A DNA stretch of 64,000 bases from Erodium maritimum (taxonomy: Eukaryota > Streptophyta > Magnoliopsida > Geraniales > Geraniaceae): the NCBI GenBank assembly GCA_963921825.1, contig OY997588.1:66236617-66300616 (forward strand). Reading direction: 5' to 3'. Both the position numbers and the translations under genes were made by a program. The notes under the pieces are model-generated. The model made no database searches. It was not told where the DNA came from and saw only the letters and a list, made by a program, of their open reading frames with translations. Positions 11,485 through 23,288 of the stretch are shown here, in pieces; within the stretch, counting starts at the first letter, position 1; the number at the start of each line of letters is the position of its first letter.

Positions 11485-13689
11485 AAAACAATGACATACT
11501 AGTTGGCTGACAAAATCATTCTGATATTTTGTTTCTGACTCTATGTGCTGAGCTGAGAGAAAAAGGCGCAAAAAAGATTTTATACACCCAAACAATCAAA
11601 TTTACCAGCTAAGCTAGTCAGGTTTGCAACAATAAGATAACAACTTGTGAAGTGTTGGATAAAAAAAGGTATAACACTGGTAGTGGAAAAAAGCTCTCTA
11701 TGTAGGGAAATAGAAGAAGATGAGTAGTATATTTTACATGGGAAATAAATATAGCATTACAAGAAAAACTAGTAAAATTTGAAATAAACACAGTCAGCAG
11801 TTTAAGTCGTTAAGCTACTCTAAAGAACACATAAAGGAGTTCTAAATTACATTAATCATGGGATTAAAACTCTGATGTAAAGACAAAACCAGGAGATTAA
11901 AACCAGACACTTTTGGAGAAGAATGTCACATGGTCATTCTCCAAGCAAAAGGTTACTACATAAATCTAGTTTGTTTCTTTCCAATAACAAAATGGCTTCT
12001 ATCTACATGGGATGCAAGTGTTCTTGTATACTAACATGCAACATAACTTGAGAAAGCATATTCAAGCAATAACAGGTTCTTTCTTCCTTCAACCAACAAG
12101 ATTTCACATTTAAGTACCTTGCGCTGTTGATATTACCTAAAATTTTAACCATTAAGTTAACATGTTTGCTTTGATAGGACACAACGAAATGAGAAATAGA
12201 TAATTATGAACATTATAGCTAATTTCACCAACATTGATTCAAGCATGAATTGTAATTTCACCAACATTGATTCAAGCATGAATTGGAAATTGCATGTAAT
12301 CAACAAATTCATGTATCAAATTTCAGATCCACACAACAATTGCTCAAAGCATGTTCATATAAGATTCAAAACACTTACTCCTCTCAGTTTCTTAACTTGG
12401 CCACGGAGAGTAGAGATCGTATCGTCCAACCACAAATAAAAAATTACATGTGGTACGCAAATTGCCCCTTTCTTCATAATGTACCTCAGAAAAAACAAAG
12501 GAACCATATAGTTTTCTTCCTCACATTCATCATCTCCACCGAACCCAAAGAACAAAACCCAGTTTTCCTGACAATTGTTTTATTTCTACCCCCAAACAAC
12601 ACAAATTGTCAACAGTACCCCAAAATCACAAGAACACGAAAATTAAAATTCCCCAAAATGTGCGCACCATAAGAGCTCATTATTAATCTAACTTGAAAAC
12701 ACCTAATCGTTGTTCCAAAAAGGCACAAACAAAATTACACAATCTCATCATCAATCGTTGTTCCAGTTCCTTTAATTCAAAATCAAATGCAGCTCAACGG
12801 AAGAGATTACTAACTAAAAAACCCAACGGACAAATTACAACAACAGAACAAATCAGAGAGGGAATGAAAACTGGTTACCTGTCCGAGAGGGAATAATATG
12901 TAGTAGAGAGGAAATTTTCGATGGAGCAGAAAGAGAAAATGAAAGAAGAAAGTGAAATGTGCAGAGATTTGAGAAGATAATGGAGGAGTGAATGAGTGAT
13001 GGAGTTTAAGAGAGATAATAAGTGATATTAGGTAGTGATGACATGATGTGTGCGTGAGATAAGGATACGAATTGAGTGATGGGTAAAACTAGAGAGTAAT
13101 TAAAATAAATAAATTTGTATTTAATTAAAAATGTAATAATCTAATTATGATAAGGACAAAAAATGGGTAGAGTTTTAATTTATATAATTTTATATGACAT
13201 CATTGGTAATAATTTAAAATAAAAATACGAAAATGTAATTTTATATGTGTAATTATATATTTATTAATAATAAAAAAATTAAATCCGAGTAGTCCCCGCC
13301 TACCGCCTAGAGGTACTCACCGCCCAACTAGCACCTAACGACTTTTACAACCTTGCGTCCAACTCATCGTGCATCCAATCAATCTGCAACTGGATTTCAT
13401 CGAATCTCGCACCAGGCCTCGTGATAAGTATTTAGGTTTGGGGAGAAAAGCTGGACACTTCAAATTGGAGAAAATGGTAAGTATTTAGAAAGAGGGGGAA
13501 GTGAAAACGGTTAAGTATTTGGAAAGAAGGGGAAGTGAAAACGAAGCGCAGCGTTTAGAGGGAATATTCAGAAATTGGAGTTAAGTTGGGCAACATATAT
13601 GGGGATCCGTCGTCCAACAAGAGTTGACAACAGTTTACCACAAAATTTGACTATCAAACGAACCTAATTTTTGTGTTCGAAAATCATAT
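11485..13689. other. AT-rich interior of the CACTA element
   Basis: No convincing coding sequence. A possible first exon or untranslated leader of the minus-strand gene lies near 12880-13010, where a CTCTCGGACAG/GTAACC donor-like site is readable on the minus strand. The region 12206-12280 has a short duplication of AATTTCACCAACATTGATTC. Around 13290-13360 is a C-rich run (CCGCCTACCGCCTAG) of unknown origin. Confidence 0.4.
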
Positions 13690-14950
13690 ATTGTTTTTTT
13701 TTATCAGCAAAACATAATTAAAATAAATGCTCCATGAAGTATAGAGCAAGTATGAAGAAATACAATGAACTGAGTATTTCCTATGGGAACCTCACATGAA
13801 CAACAAATGAAAGGGAATGCAATCCCTGATGAACAACAATTGAAAGGGAATGCAATCCCTGATGAACAACAAATTGAAAGGGAATGCAATCCCTGATGAA
13901 CAACAAATTGAAAGGGAATGTAATCCCTGTTGAAGTACAACAAATGAAACACCTTGAAGCCCAGCACACAAGAACGAAAGGTCTTGGAGCCCATGAAAAC
14001 CACCAGAAGCGCATGAAGGGGTTAGCTTCCAAAATCCCAGCCGAAACACCAGACAAGCTTAAAACCCTAATCTAGAAGGGGTAACAATCTCCCAAAGCAG
14101 AGGCTAACCCGATTTACCTGACTCCCCCATCAGGTTGCTTCTGAGAAGGGTTAACAAAATCCAATGATCTCGCCGGCGGCCAACCCCTTAACCGGCGAGC
14201 TCAACCATCATGGTCGAGATGAAGCGAAGCAATCCGATAGAGGAGCTAGAACGGGCTGAAGAAAACTCACCCAACAAGAAAGGGGTAGAAAGCAAACCTT
14301 AGTAGCAGACCATCCTTCATTCCCCAAATCATGAAGCCTAGCCCAGTCCTTCCCACTGCTCCGGCCAACACCAAGAAACAGTCTAGGAAAGACAGTATTT
14401 CTACCGAGCTCGATCCAGATTTGAAGGGATGTCAGATCTGGCCTCACCAAACACGAACAGAAGAGGCGCGTCCAGGGAGGAGATAAGGTCCTGGGAGTGC
14501 CGGCTGGGCACGGAAGCCACGGATCTTGGCCAGGGAGGGCCCAATCTAGAGGAGAAGGGCGTCCCACCTCCGGCTCTAGACGATGACGCCAGGAAAAAGG
14601 CTCCTCCGCCGCGCCGCCGCAGGGACCACCGCCACGGAGCGAGGATGAACCAGATCTGCAACTATCCTCACCGTGGGAGGTGAGGAATGTTGTCCCACGG
14701 TCAGATCTGACCCATCCCCCACCGACACACAACAGAGCTCACGAACGAAGCGAGAAGGAGATGATGGCAGCGGAAAGGGAAAAGGTGGACGATGGAGGAG
14801 GGAGGAGCCGCCGCTGACGACCAACGCGAGAGCAGAGATCACCGGCGGAGGAAACGGGGAAGACGGCTACGAGAAGTTCTAGGGTTTTTAGGTTTTGTTT
14901 TCTAGAGAGAAGGCAGAGCACTTCTCTCTAGAAACGCGAGAGAAGTGCTA
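13690..14950 (-). repeat. Short LINE-derived (non-autonomous) insertion, probable
   Basis: Read right to left it starts with a GC-rich segment that resembles a plant LINE 5' untranslated region. It ends in a GCTGATAAAAAAAACA tail near 13690-13710. The middle holds a tandem repeat (13793-13930, about four units of 32-33 bp, core GAAAGGGAATGCAATCCC). Base composition changes sharply against the AT-rich flanks. I could not find a clear target duplication. The 174-codon frame at 14208-14732 is low-complexity and I do not regard it as a gene. Confidence 0.4.
13793..13930. repeat. Tandem repeat, ~32 bp x 4
   Basis: Units built on TGATGAACAACAA followed by GAAAGGGAATGCAATCCC. Each unit contains GGGA/TCCC arms around ATGCAA. 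Slight length differences between units cause the frame shifts seen in overlapping small frames. Confidence 0.85.
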
Positions 14951-15235
14951 CGCAATCATGTTAAACAATTTCTAACAACATTAATTTCAGGTTTATATGG
15001 TTTTAACATAACACAAATGTTAAACGCGTAATCGGTCGGAGCACTTGCATGTATATCAAGATGAAAAAAATACTGATTCATACATATGTATCACTTAATA
15101 TCATGAACTCGGTAGTCAAGACCGTTGATTTGTTGGATATATGGTGTAACCATGTAGTAAATGAAAAATAACAATCATCCGACGGTTGGCGATCCTCGAT
15201 CGATGCGGTCAACTGCGTAGGTCAAGAAATGTGTA

Positions 15236-15643
15236 CTCACTTGGGCAACGGATATATGTATTCGTTGGCCAAGAAAATAAAAACGACTTTGTCATAAATC
15301 TGTTACATAATTTCCAAGTTCAATGTTATGATGTTATACTCTTACAAAAACTATTTTTGAACTAAAAAAAATACATAAAACACGTATTTTAAGGTAACGA
15401 TTGATCGCTTTTAGGATCGAAACGAAGCATTTGCTCTCTGTCCAGTCACTTGGGCAACGGATATGGGGATCTGTGGCGTAAGTAACTCACTTTAGCCACG
15501 GATAGGAGTACCTTGAGCCACATATGTTATATTCGTGGCCAAAGTGAGCACTTGGGCAACGGATACGACATTTGTGGCTCAAGTGGCAAAATTTGAGCGA
15601 CGAATCCATTTAATCCGTTTCCAAGTAAAATTCGATAGTAGTG
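15236..15643. mobile_element. Right end of a second, unrelated CACTA element
   Basis: The terminus at 15643 reads TAGTAGTG, the reverse complement of CACTACTA. It is preceded by repeated, partly inverted copies of CACTTGGGCAACGGATA and CGTGGCCAAAGTGAG at 15236, 15446, 15490-15535 and 15549. This subterminal pattern differs from that of the host CACTA. The partner end was not found, so it may be truncated. Confidence 0.55.
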
Positions 15644-16029
15644 TATTCTATATGGCTTGACTCTGGACAGAGAAGATTGGCATGCAAATATATTTGAAAA
15701 ATGTATAAACCACTTGGCAAGACATAAATAAGGTATTTGTTAGTTTAAGTTTGAAATAAAAATAAAATGATATTATAATCAACGATAGAGTTGTTGTATT
15801 GTTCTGGTTGTTTTTTATGTTAGGTTCGATATTTCATTAGAACATGTATAACATAAAGGCTCGGGTGCCAAATCAATAAAATAGTGGTTCTTATCTTAGT
15901 CCCTTTAATTAAGTGTGTTCCACAATGATGAAAACCAGATAGAGGCTCGAGTTGTGAGTAAACCAATCCTATTTAGTTTAAATATGATTTTATGTATTTT
16001 TAGAAAATATAATTATACGGTGTATTCTC

Positions 16030-16471
16030 ACAAGTTGACTATGCTCCTACGACTGCATTCTATGGATTCGTAGAGGTACAACACCTACTAAGACTCCAAT
16101 CTTTGCGGTCGTAAAGGTAACGTAACTCTAAGACTAAATATAATGGTGTCGTAGTAGGTGTGCTACCTCTACGACTTCATACAAAACTGCACATCGTAGT
16201 CGTGGAGGCACTGAACCTCTACGACTCCATAAAATGTAGTCGTAGGAGCAATGAACTTCTACGACTGCAATTTATGGAGTCGAAGAGGTTAAGTGCCTCT
16301 ACGACTACAATTTATGGAGTCGAAGAGGTTCAGTGCCTCTACTACTACAATGTGTGGTTCCATATGGAGTCGTAGAAGACCCTTTTACTACGACCACATA
16401 TAGTGTAGTCGTAGAAGTCAACAGCTTCTGCGACGTCATTAAAAATCCCTGTTGTAGAAGTGTAAAGCTGG
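16030..16471. repeat. Right subterminal repeats of the CACTA element
   Basis: Repeated TCTACGACT(G/A)CA and GGAGTCGTAGAGG motifs in both directions, matching the left array. Two neighbouring copies near 16250-16345 are almost identical (ACTACAATTTATGGAGTCG). Confidence 0.8.
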
Positions 16472-16478
16472 TGTAGTG

Positions 16479-18990
16479 GCAATGGCCCTTGTGTTGTCGC
16501 AAAATAGATTCACCGGGATGGATGGGTTTTTAATTACACCCACCCCTGCCATGAATTTCCAAACCCACATAGCCTCCTTAGCTGCCTCTGCAACATCCAT
16601 GTACTTGGCCTATGTTGTAGATTCGACAATGGTATCTTGCTTTACGCTCTCCCAGCTAAAGCTTTTCCATTCAGCATAAACACATATCCTGACTAACTTC
16701 TAAAGTCATCTGGATTTGTCTTTGAAAACTAGCGTCCACTCATCCTTCGACGACTAGTTCAGCATCATCTTTCCCCCGGGTTAGACTGATGTCTACTGGT
16801 ACAACATAAGGCTTACGAGACGTCCGGTCTCATACATGTCATGGCATATCTGATCGATCCTGCCATATAGGATTCTCATCATCCTTTTCAGCTCATCAAC
16901 TGTCTTAGGACATCGAGTCTTGCTGAAATGAATGCCATGACTAGTGGGTAAGAGTCATTTCTTTGAATCGAGCATTGAGAACCTACTCAATGCCTTGTTC
17001 ACATAGGTTCCCTGACTTAAATCCAAGACCCTCTTGGAGCGATCTCTACATATTTTAATCCCTAAGATATAAGAAGCATCGCCTAAGTCCTTTATTGAAA
17101 AACACTTCCTCAACCAATCTTTAGTCTCTTGCAAGGTTGGGATGCCGTTTTCAATGAGAACCAGAAAGGTAATCTTGCTCCCACTAGCCTTCTTATAAAC
17201 GCAAGATTCATCCTCGTTCTTGATTAAGCTATATCCAATTACAGCTTCATCAAAACGAAGGATCCAACTCTGAGAAGCTTGTTTCCATCCATAAATGGAT
17301 TTCAACAACTTACAAATCTTTCCCTTGTTCTTCGGATCGACAAAACCTTCTGGCTGTGACATAAAACGTCCTTAGTCAAACTTGCATTTAGGAAAACGGT
17401 TTTGACATCCACTTGTCATATCTCGTAATTATGATACGCAGTTATGTCAAGAAGAATTTGGATCGATTTTGACCATAGCCACTAGGGAGAAGGTTTCCTC
17501 ATAGTCAATCCATTGGATCTGCCTATAACCTTTCGCCTCTAGTTGAGCGTTGTAGGTCAGAGGGTTGCCGTCCATGTCCATCTTCACCTTGAAGATACAT
17601 TTCCATCCGATGGTCCTCACACCATTGATGGGATCAACCAGTTCCCAGACTCGGTTGTCCGACATGGATTGCATTTCCTCCCTCATGGCTCCCAGCCATA
17701 ACTCGGAGTCGGGCCCATCCACGACTTCCTGAAAGGTGGCTGGATCATCGTGATCCACCATGACTTCATTCTGACCTCCAGATACCATATCTTGGAGGTG
17801 GACGAATGATCCTTTTAGATCGCCTTGGACCTTCCGGAATTGTAGAAGTAGTATCCCCTTGTTGCTTTGGGATACCACACGAAGGTGCATATCTTAGATC
17901 TTGGTTCGAGCTTAGTCGAAACCAAATGTTTCACATAAGCCTTGCAACCACAAATCTTTAGGAAGGACAAAGCGGGTATCTTCCCATGCCATTTCTAAAA
18001 TGGTGTCCTTTCCACAACCTTCGTCGGAGCCCGATTCACTATAAATGCGGTCGTCTCTAGAGCATAACCCTAGAAAGAGATTGGGAGATCAGTCCAACTG
18101 ATCATGGATCAGACCATATCCAATAAAGTCCGATTTCTCCGCTCAGACACAACATTCAACTGCGGTTTTCCGGGAGGAGTCCATTCTGAAAAAATCCCTC
18201 TCTTCACTAGATGATCTAAAAACTCTATGTTTAAGTATTTTTCACGTCGATGCAATCGAAGTGTCTTAATACTTTTCCCGAGCCGGTTTTCCACTTCAGT
18301 CTTGAATTCTTTAAATTTATCAAAAGTTTTAGACTTATGTCCCATCGAATAGACATAACCATATTTACTGTAATCAATAGTAAATGTGATAAAGTAACTA
18401 AAACGCCTCCTGGCAAGTGAACTTATTGGTCTACACACATTCGAGTGTATTAGCCCCAATAATTCACCCGCCCTTTCACCGCGATCGATAAAGGGCGCTT
18501 TAGTCATTTTTCCCATCAAACAAACTTTGCACCTATCGATCGAATGGAATTTGAATGGACTTGAAAGCCCAAACTTTTGAAGTACTGATAGGCGCTTCTT
18601 GTTTATGCGGCCGAAATGACAGTGCCATAACAGAGTTAGGTTTAAATCGTTGGATTTAGACCTCTTGGTATTAACGTAATATATAGAACTTGAGGCATTG
18701 TTACACATATCTAATATGTACAATTCTCCAACCAAGTCAGTACTAGTATAAAACATATCATTGCATAGAACATTGAAAACTCCATTTCCAATATTAACAT
18801 TATATCCTTCCTTGTCAAACACGGATACAAATATTATATCCCTACTAAAAGTAGGTATGCAATATACATTATACAATACTAAGACAAGGCCACTTGGAAA
18901 AGCAAGACTCATGGATCCTACAGTAGTTTCCACAACTCTGAGGTCCACTTCGTGCTTTCCAAATCTCTCCTACTTTCAGCCACTATACGT
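16479..18990 (-). pseudogene. E0 integrase, reverse transcriptase and RNase H remnant
   Basis: Copia pol read right to left. Integrase (about 18109-18948) has the zinc region CKVCLMGKMTKAPF, but HSN where the first catalytic Asp (HSD) is expected. It keeps the catalytic Glu (VSERRNRTLLDMV). Reverse transcriptase covers about 16955-17890. Its text runs ITFLVLIENGIPTL, so the YVDD catalytic box is absent without loss of frame. A +1 shift at GTCAAAATCGATCC (about 17455-17470), a loss between reverse transcriptase and RNase H, and an RNase H frameshift are shared with P1, M1 and P2. Gag and protease are gone through a deletion ending near 18993. Confidence 0.9.
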
Positions 18991-19440
18991 TAGCCCCCTA
19001 AACTAATTCCCACTAGCTTCTTGAGCTCCACCGACTCCAAGCCGATGCCAACACCCGAAAAGCCACCAAGTGACCTTTTCGCCATTTCTTCGTCTTGAGC
19101 AAAATATTACAATTTAATACACGACTCGTAGGTCGGGAATAAATAAATATTACAAACAAGTGGCTCGACGACCACACCTTGAAAGAATAATTACACGCTA
19201 ACTTTAACGGCTCACAGGCCGTGAAAAGCGATAAATAATTAAAACGAGGTCGGGGCTATGATGTACACCATGCCAACATCACATCACACATCGTGTTATC
19301 AAGCAAGCATGTTATCAAACATCATGTGATTTTCCGGTTTTAATTAATAGCCAAGTTTCGAAATTTTTTGATGCCCGGTTTATCGAAACCGTTCAAAAAT
19401 GAAACTTTTTTACATTTGATCTTCGAGTTTGTCATGACGG
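18991..19440 (-). other. E0 leader, left piece
   Basis: Leader sequence matching M1 34050-34495. It is joined to protease text at a deletion junction (CGTTAGCCCCC, about 18990-18998) with a TAG microhomology. It ends at GACGG, where P1 enters. Confidence 0.8.
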
Positions 19441-21128
19441 TGTTAGTCTTAGTGCCCGTAGTTCAATCCTAAATGTCCAAATGTATATATCATCGTTAGC
19501 AATAAAATTAAAGCGGCTTTATATTACTTATGTGTTGGAGTAATATATCGATGTGTGCTCTGATCTATGACCACCATGCGAATAGAACCATAGATCGAGA
19601 TAGATCACACTCGATGGGTCCCTAGTCCACAAAGCTTCACTAGAAGCGACTAGTATGAAAGATGGCTCTTTATGGCTTACGTTCTGTTAGTCATTGGAAT
19701 GAGATTCCGGAGTTTGATCATAGATATCATGTGGGACATGATATTGGACGACCCGCCCTGAATATGTGCCATAGATTAAGTCATGAACATATTCAGTGTT
19801 GTAGCTTGTCATGTATCCTTAGACCAAGGAGTCTTTGTGATCGCTATGTAGTCAACAACTGAGTTTGACCTGAGCCTAACGTTGTCCGTAACAGGGCTTC
19901 CATAACGGCCAGGATTGGCTTGTGGACGGGCTACATGAGTGACACGAAAGACGGCTAAGGGATTTATCCCTCATACTGAGGTATGGGAAAGATATCGGTT
20001 CTCGGCCGCTTGATCGAGAGTGACTGAAAGAATAACATGGCCATGCACATGATACTGGGTATCATATCTTCAGTCATCTCACATATCAAGGAACGGTGAT
20101 TGAGAATAATAAGGATGACTGCTCTATGCCTTATCTCAATCAGGATATCGGAGATAAAAGGATAATGACAGGAACGACGGAAAGGTTAGAATCGACAGGG
20201 TCGATTCGCTATGCAGTGTCAGGCAATACTAAAGTCTCGTTAGTTTCCACTTAAATAGGATCAAGTAAAATGGGATTTTACATTGATCTATTGACATGCA
20301 TAAACCTAAGGGTCACACCGGAGGATGAAACTCATTGACACATTTATGGAGAATGACCAAAAGGGAGTTGTCTCGGGACATGACCAAAACTGGGTTTTGG
20401 GTCATGTGCGCGTAAGTGAATAGGACTTTATGGATCGAGACAAGGCTTGGAGTCTTGGGATTGATCGCGTCGGATAATGTTGTACATTTCCGGTATGGAA
20501 GGCTTGGAGGCGATGAGCGAATCACGGGACCTCGTTGGAAATGGCCACGGGCCATGTTCCAAGAGGCCCATGAAAGGCCCATGCAACCAAGGCCCATGGA
20601 ACTAATTACTCAAGTCTTGATTAATTAGTACTAAGTAAGAAAGACAAGGATTAAGGTGTTGGTGATTCACCACCTAATTCAATCTTGTCTTGCCATACTT
20701 TGTCCTATTTACACCTTACTTGACACCATACTTGTCCCATGCCTTTAGTTGGAAAAGTATGAGTTTTGTTATGTTTAAGTCATCTTTTTTCAACATAACA
20801 AACACAAGACAAGAATAGGAAACACATTTTCTCTCCCTCTTCCATGGCCATTTCGGGTTTGGCTAGTTTCCACCTCCATTTTTGTGTTCTTGAGTCCTCA
20901 AAGAGAAGAATTACGTGGCTTTGATTCCCATGTGGATACGTAGGCGTCTTGGAGACTCAAGCCAATCATTCGTTAACCGGTGTTCTTGTTTTGGTAAGAG
21001 ATAGTGCTGAATTTTTCTCTTGTGAATCCATTCTTTGTTAGTTGTTTCATGGTTTTAATCGTCTCTTGGTTTTCATTGATTTTCCGCTGCGAGTTGGTTC
21101 ATCTCCAACCCTACCTCGAGACCCAACA
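19441..21128 (+). repeat. P1 5' LTR
   Basis: A 1688-bp LTR, TGTTAGTCTTAG to GACCCAACA. It is rich in perfect stem-loops, for example 19724-19732 with 19736-19744 (loop GGG), 20049-20055 with 20059-20065 (loop TGG), 20189-20196 with 20200-20207 (loop AGG), and 20378-20390 with 20394-20407 (loop TGG, one bulge). U3, R and U5 boundaries cannot be fixed by eye. Confidence 0.95.
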
Positions 21129-21129
21129 G

Positions 21130-21141
21130 TGGTATCAGAGC
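21130..21141 (+). promoter_or_regulatory. P1 primer binding site
   Basis: TGGTATCAGAGC one base after the LTR, complementary to the 3' end of initiator-Met tRNA. Confidence 0.95.
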
Positions 21142-22659
21142 CGTGCTACCTTCGGGATTCACAAGACGGTGTTCAAAGTTTCGGTTTTGCTTGAAAGTTT
21201 CGTTTTTGGCATGTTGTTTTGCTAAATTGTTTGATAACATGTTTTAAATTCTTTTTCATGGATTTAATGCATGTAATATGGAAATTTTGAAAAAAGTTTG
21301 ATTTTTCGGGTCTCGGGAGCGGGACTCTCGGGGAGCCGAAATCGGGACCGAACGGGGCTCCGTTGGACGGAGCTAGGCCAAGCATGACCATTGGATGGTT
21401 GATATGCCAAGGCTAAACCGTTTTGTTAGTTATGACGAGTTTGGAACCGTCATGACGAACTCGAAGATCAAATGTTCAAAAGTTTCATTTTTGAACGGTT
21501 TCGATAAACCGAGCATCAAATTTTTTTCGAAACTTGGCTATTAATTAAAACCGGAAAATCACATGATGTTTGATAACATGCTTGTTTGATAACACGATGT
21601 GTGATGTGATGTTGGTATGGTGTACATAATAGCCCCGAGCTCGATTTAATTATTTATCGCTTTTCACGGCCTGCGAGCCGTTAGAGTTAGCGTGTAATTA
21701 TTCTTTCAAGGTGTGGTCGTCGAACCACTTGTTTGTAATATTTATTTATTCCCGACCTGCGAGTCGTGAATTAAATTGTAATATTTTACTCAAGACGAAG
21801 AAAGGGCGAAAAGGTCATTTGGTGGCTTTTCGGGTGTTGGCATCAGCTTGGAGTCGGTGGAGCTCAAGAAGCTAGTGGGAGTTAGTTTAGGGGGCTATTA
21901 TGTGCACATTTATCGCTTTATGCTTGGTGTAGTTTATGCATGATTAATTCTATGTGTTTTAGAATTGCATGCTTAACTTTATTTACCGAGCATATCACCT
22001 CACATGCAAAGATAAAATTGGAATTTTAATCCTTGTGTGTGAACCCATAGAACCGTCATTGCATTGGATGTAGTTGACGGGTTCAAAGGAAGAATTACAT
22101 TGGATGTAATTTGAGGCATCATTGCATTTGGAATGTAGTTGATGTGCTCATCGCATCTAGGATGTGCCAAAGTTTTGAACACAACTGGACAAGTAAAAGC
22201 GGGTCATGTCCGATACCTCCCAATCATCAACACCTTACTACCTCCCCGTCCTATGGGTGTCCTGGGCATTAGCGGAGCATCCATGGGGAAGCGGGGTAGT
22301 AGGTTTGGACGACGTATGTAGGTGTCGTGCGCATTAGCGGAGCACCTACATAGTGACGGGCCATAGTTGAAAATTGGTGGACCCGACTACGATTCTCAGC
22401 CTGAGGTTGAGCTAGGGTAACAGATAGGGTAAGCCGTGTACATAAGTGCATACCCTAGCCAAGAGTCACATTGGATGTGATTGGATGGAGTCCTACCTAC
22501 ATAGCTCGATTAAGTGGTGAGCATTAGTTCAGCTTAATCGAATGAATCAAGGATCTTGGTTTCAGATTCTAAAGGTTTAGAATTGATTGTTGGTGTTTAA
22601 GCTTGATCTTCATAAAATTTATTCAGTTTACTGATTGAATTTTATCTGTTGTAGATCAA
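21142..22659 (+). other. P1 untranslated leader
   Basis: About 1.5 kb with no long frame. It holds stem-loops ATTACAT-TGG-ATGTAAT (22094-22110) and TCACAT-TGG-ATGTGA (22066 bases further family member at 22466-22480). Two related hairpins lie at about 22250-22360, sharing the loop text GCATTAGCGGAGCA. The spacing and loops repeat the style of the LTR hairpins. Confidence 0.8.
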
Positions 22660-23288
22660 ATGGCAAATTCAGCGAACATTAATAGTTTGTCATTAAAAAC
22701 CATTCTTGACAGGGTCAAGCTAAATGGGACAAACTATTTGGACTGGTACAGAATTTTGAGGATAGTCCTCAAGTCTGAACGCAAAGAATATGTCCTTGAC
22801 AAGGCTGTCTCTAAGACCATATCAGAGTTACATGAAGTGTTAATAACTACTGAGAAGAATATATCAGGGATCTGGGATCCAAGGATATTCTGATGGTCAA
22901 CAAGGGAATTGGAAGTGGCAAGGGCGGGGCCCATGCGCACTTGGCAGGAAAGATGAGACACCTGAGAATGTATGCTTCTACTGCCAACAGCCTGGTCATT
23001 GGAACCGGGATTACAGGAAGTTCACGGCTGATCTGAAGAAGGGCAGTGGGACTGCGCCTTCATCAAATAGCGTGGATGATCGGAAGAAGGGCAGTAGGAC
23101 TGCGCCTTCATCAGGAAACCTCGATGATCTAAGGAAGGGCGGTGGGACCGTGCCTTTATCCGGTATTAACTCTATAGAGCTACATCTCTCTACTTCCAAA
23201 GATTCATGGGTATTAGATACCAGGACTGAGTCTCACACATGCACTTATATATGGTGGCTGAAAGTAGGAGAGGTTTGGAAAGTACGAA
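22660..23288 (+). pseudogene. P1 gag and protease remnant
   Basis: Gag starts MANSANINSLSLKTILDRVKL at 22660 and matches copia gag to about residue 50. It then jumps over the middle of gag that element A keeps (shared deletion with M1) and stops at 22893. The zinc knuckle at 22973-23014 reads CFYCQQPGHWNRDY: the last Cys is Tyr. A triplicated ~60-bp unit (about 23031-23155, protein theme KKGSGTAPSS) follows; element A has one copy. The protease active site (about 23209-23229) is DTRTESH instead of DTGA. All these changes are shared with M1. Confidence 0.9.

Larger units (their letters stand above)
9994..16478. mobile_element. CACTA (En/Spm-like) transposon, non-autonomous, target duplication GCA
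   Basis: The left end is CACTACAAGGAAAAG; the right end is GTGTAGTG, the reverse complement of CACTACAC. It is bordered by GCA at 9991-9993 and 16479-16481, the 3-bp duplication typical of CACTA elements, and removing it restores the E0 RNase H text. Both ends carry arrays of a TCTACGAC-type motif (10007-10490 and 16030-16470). Inside are a damaged transposase-associated gene (10706-11484), a LINE-like insertion (13690-14950) and the end of a second CACTA (15236-15643). I find no frame for the catalytic transposase, so it would need proteins from elsewhere. Confidence 0.9.

Noticed and set aside
12283-12672. A 129-codon plus-strand frame in the CACTA interior
   Set aside because: AT-rich, no recognisable domain, opposite to the readable transposase-associated gene.
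14208-14732. A 174-codon frame on the minus strand
   Set aside because: GC-rich, low-complexity, no domain, overlapped by other frames. It fits a LINE-type untranslated region better.
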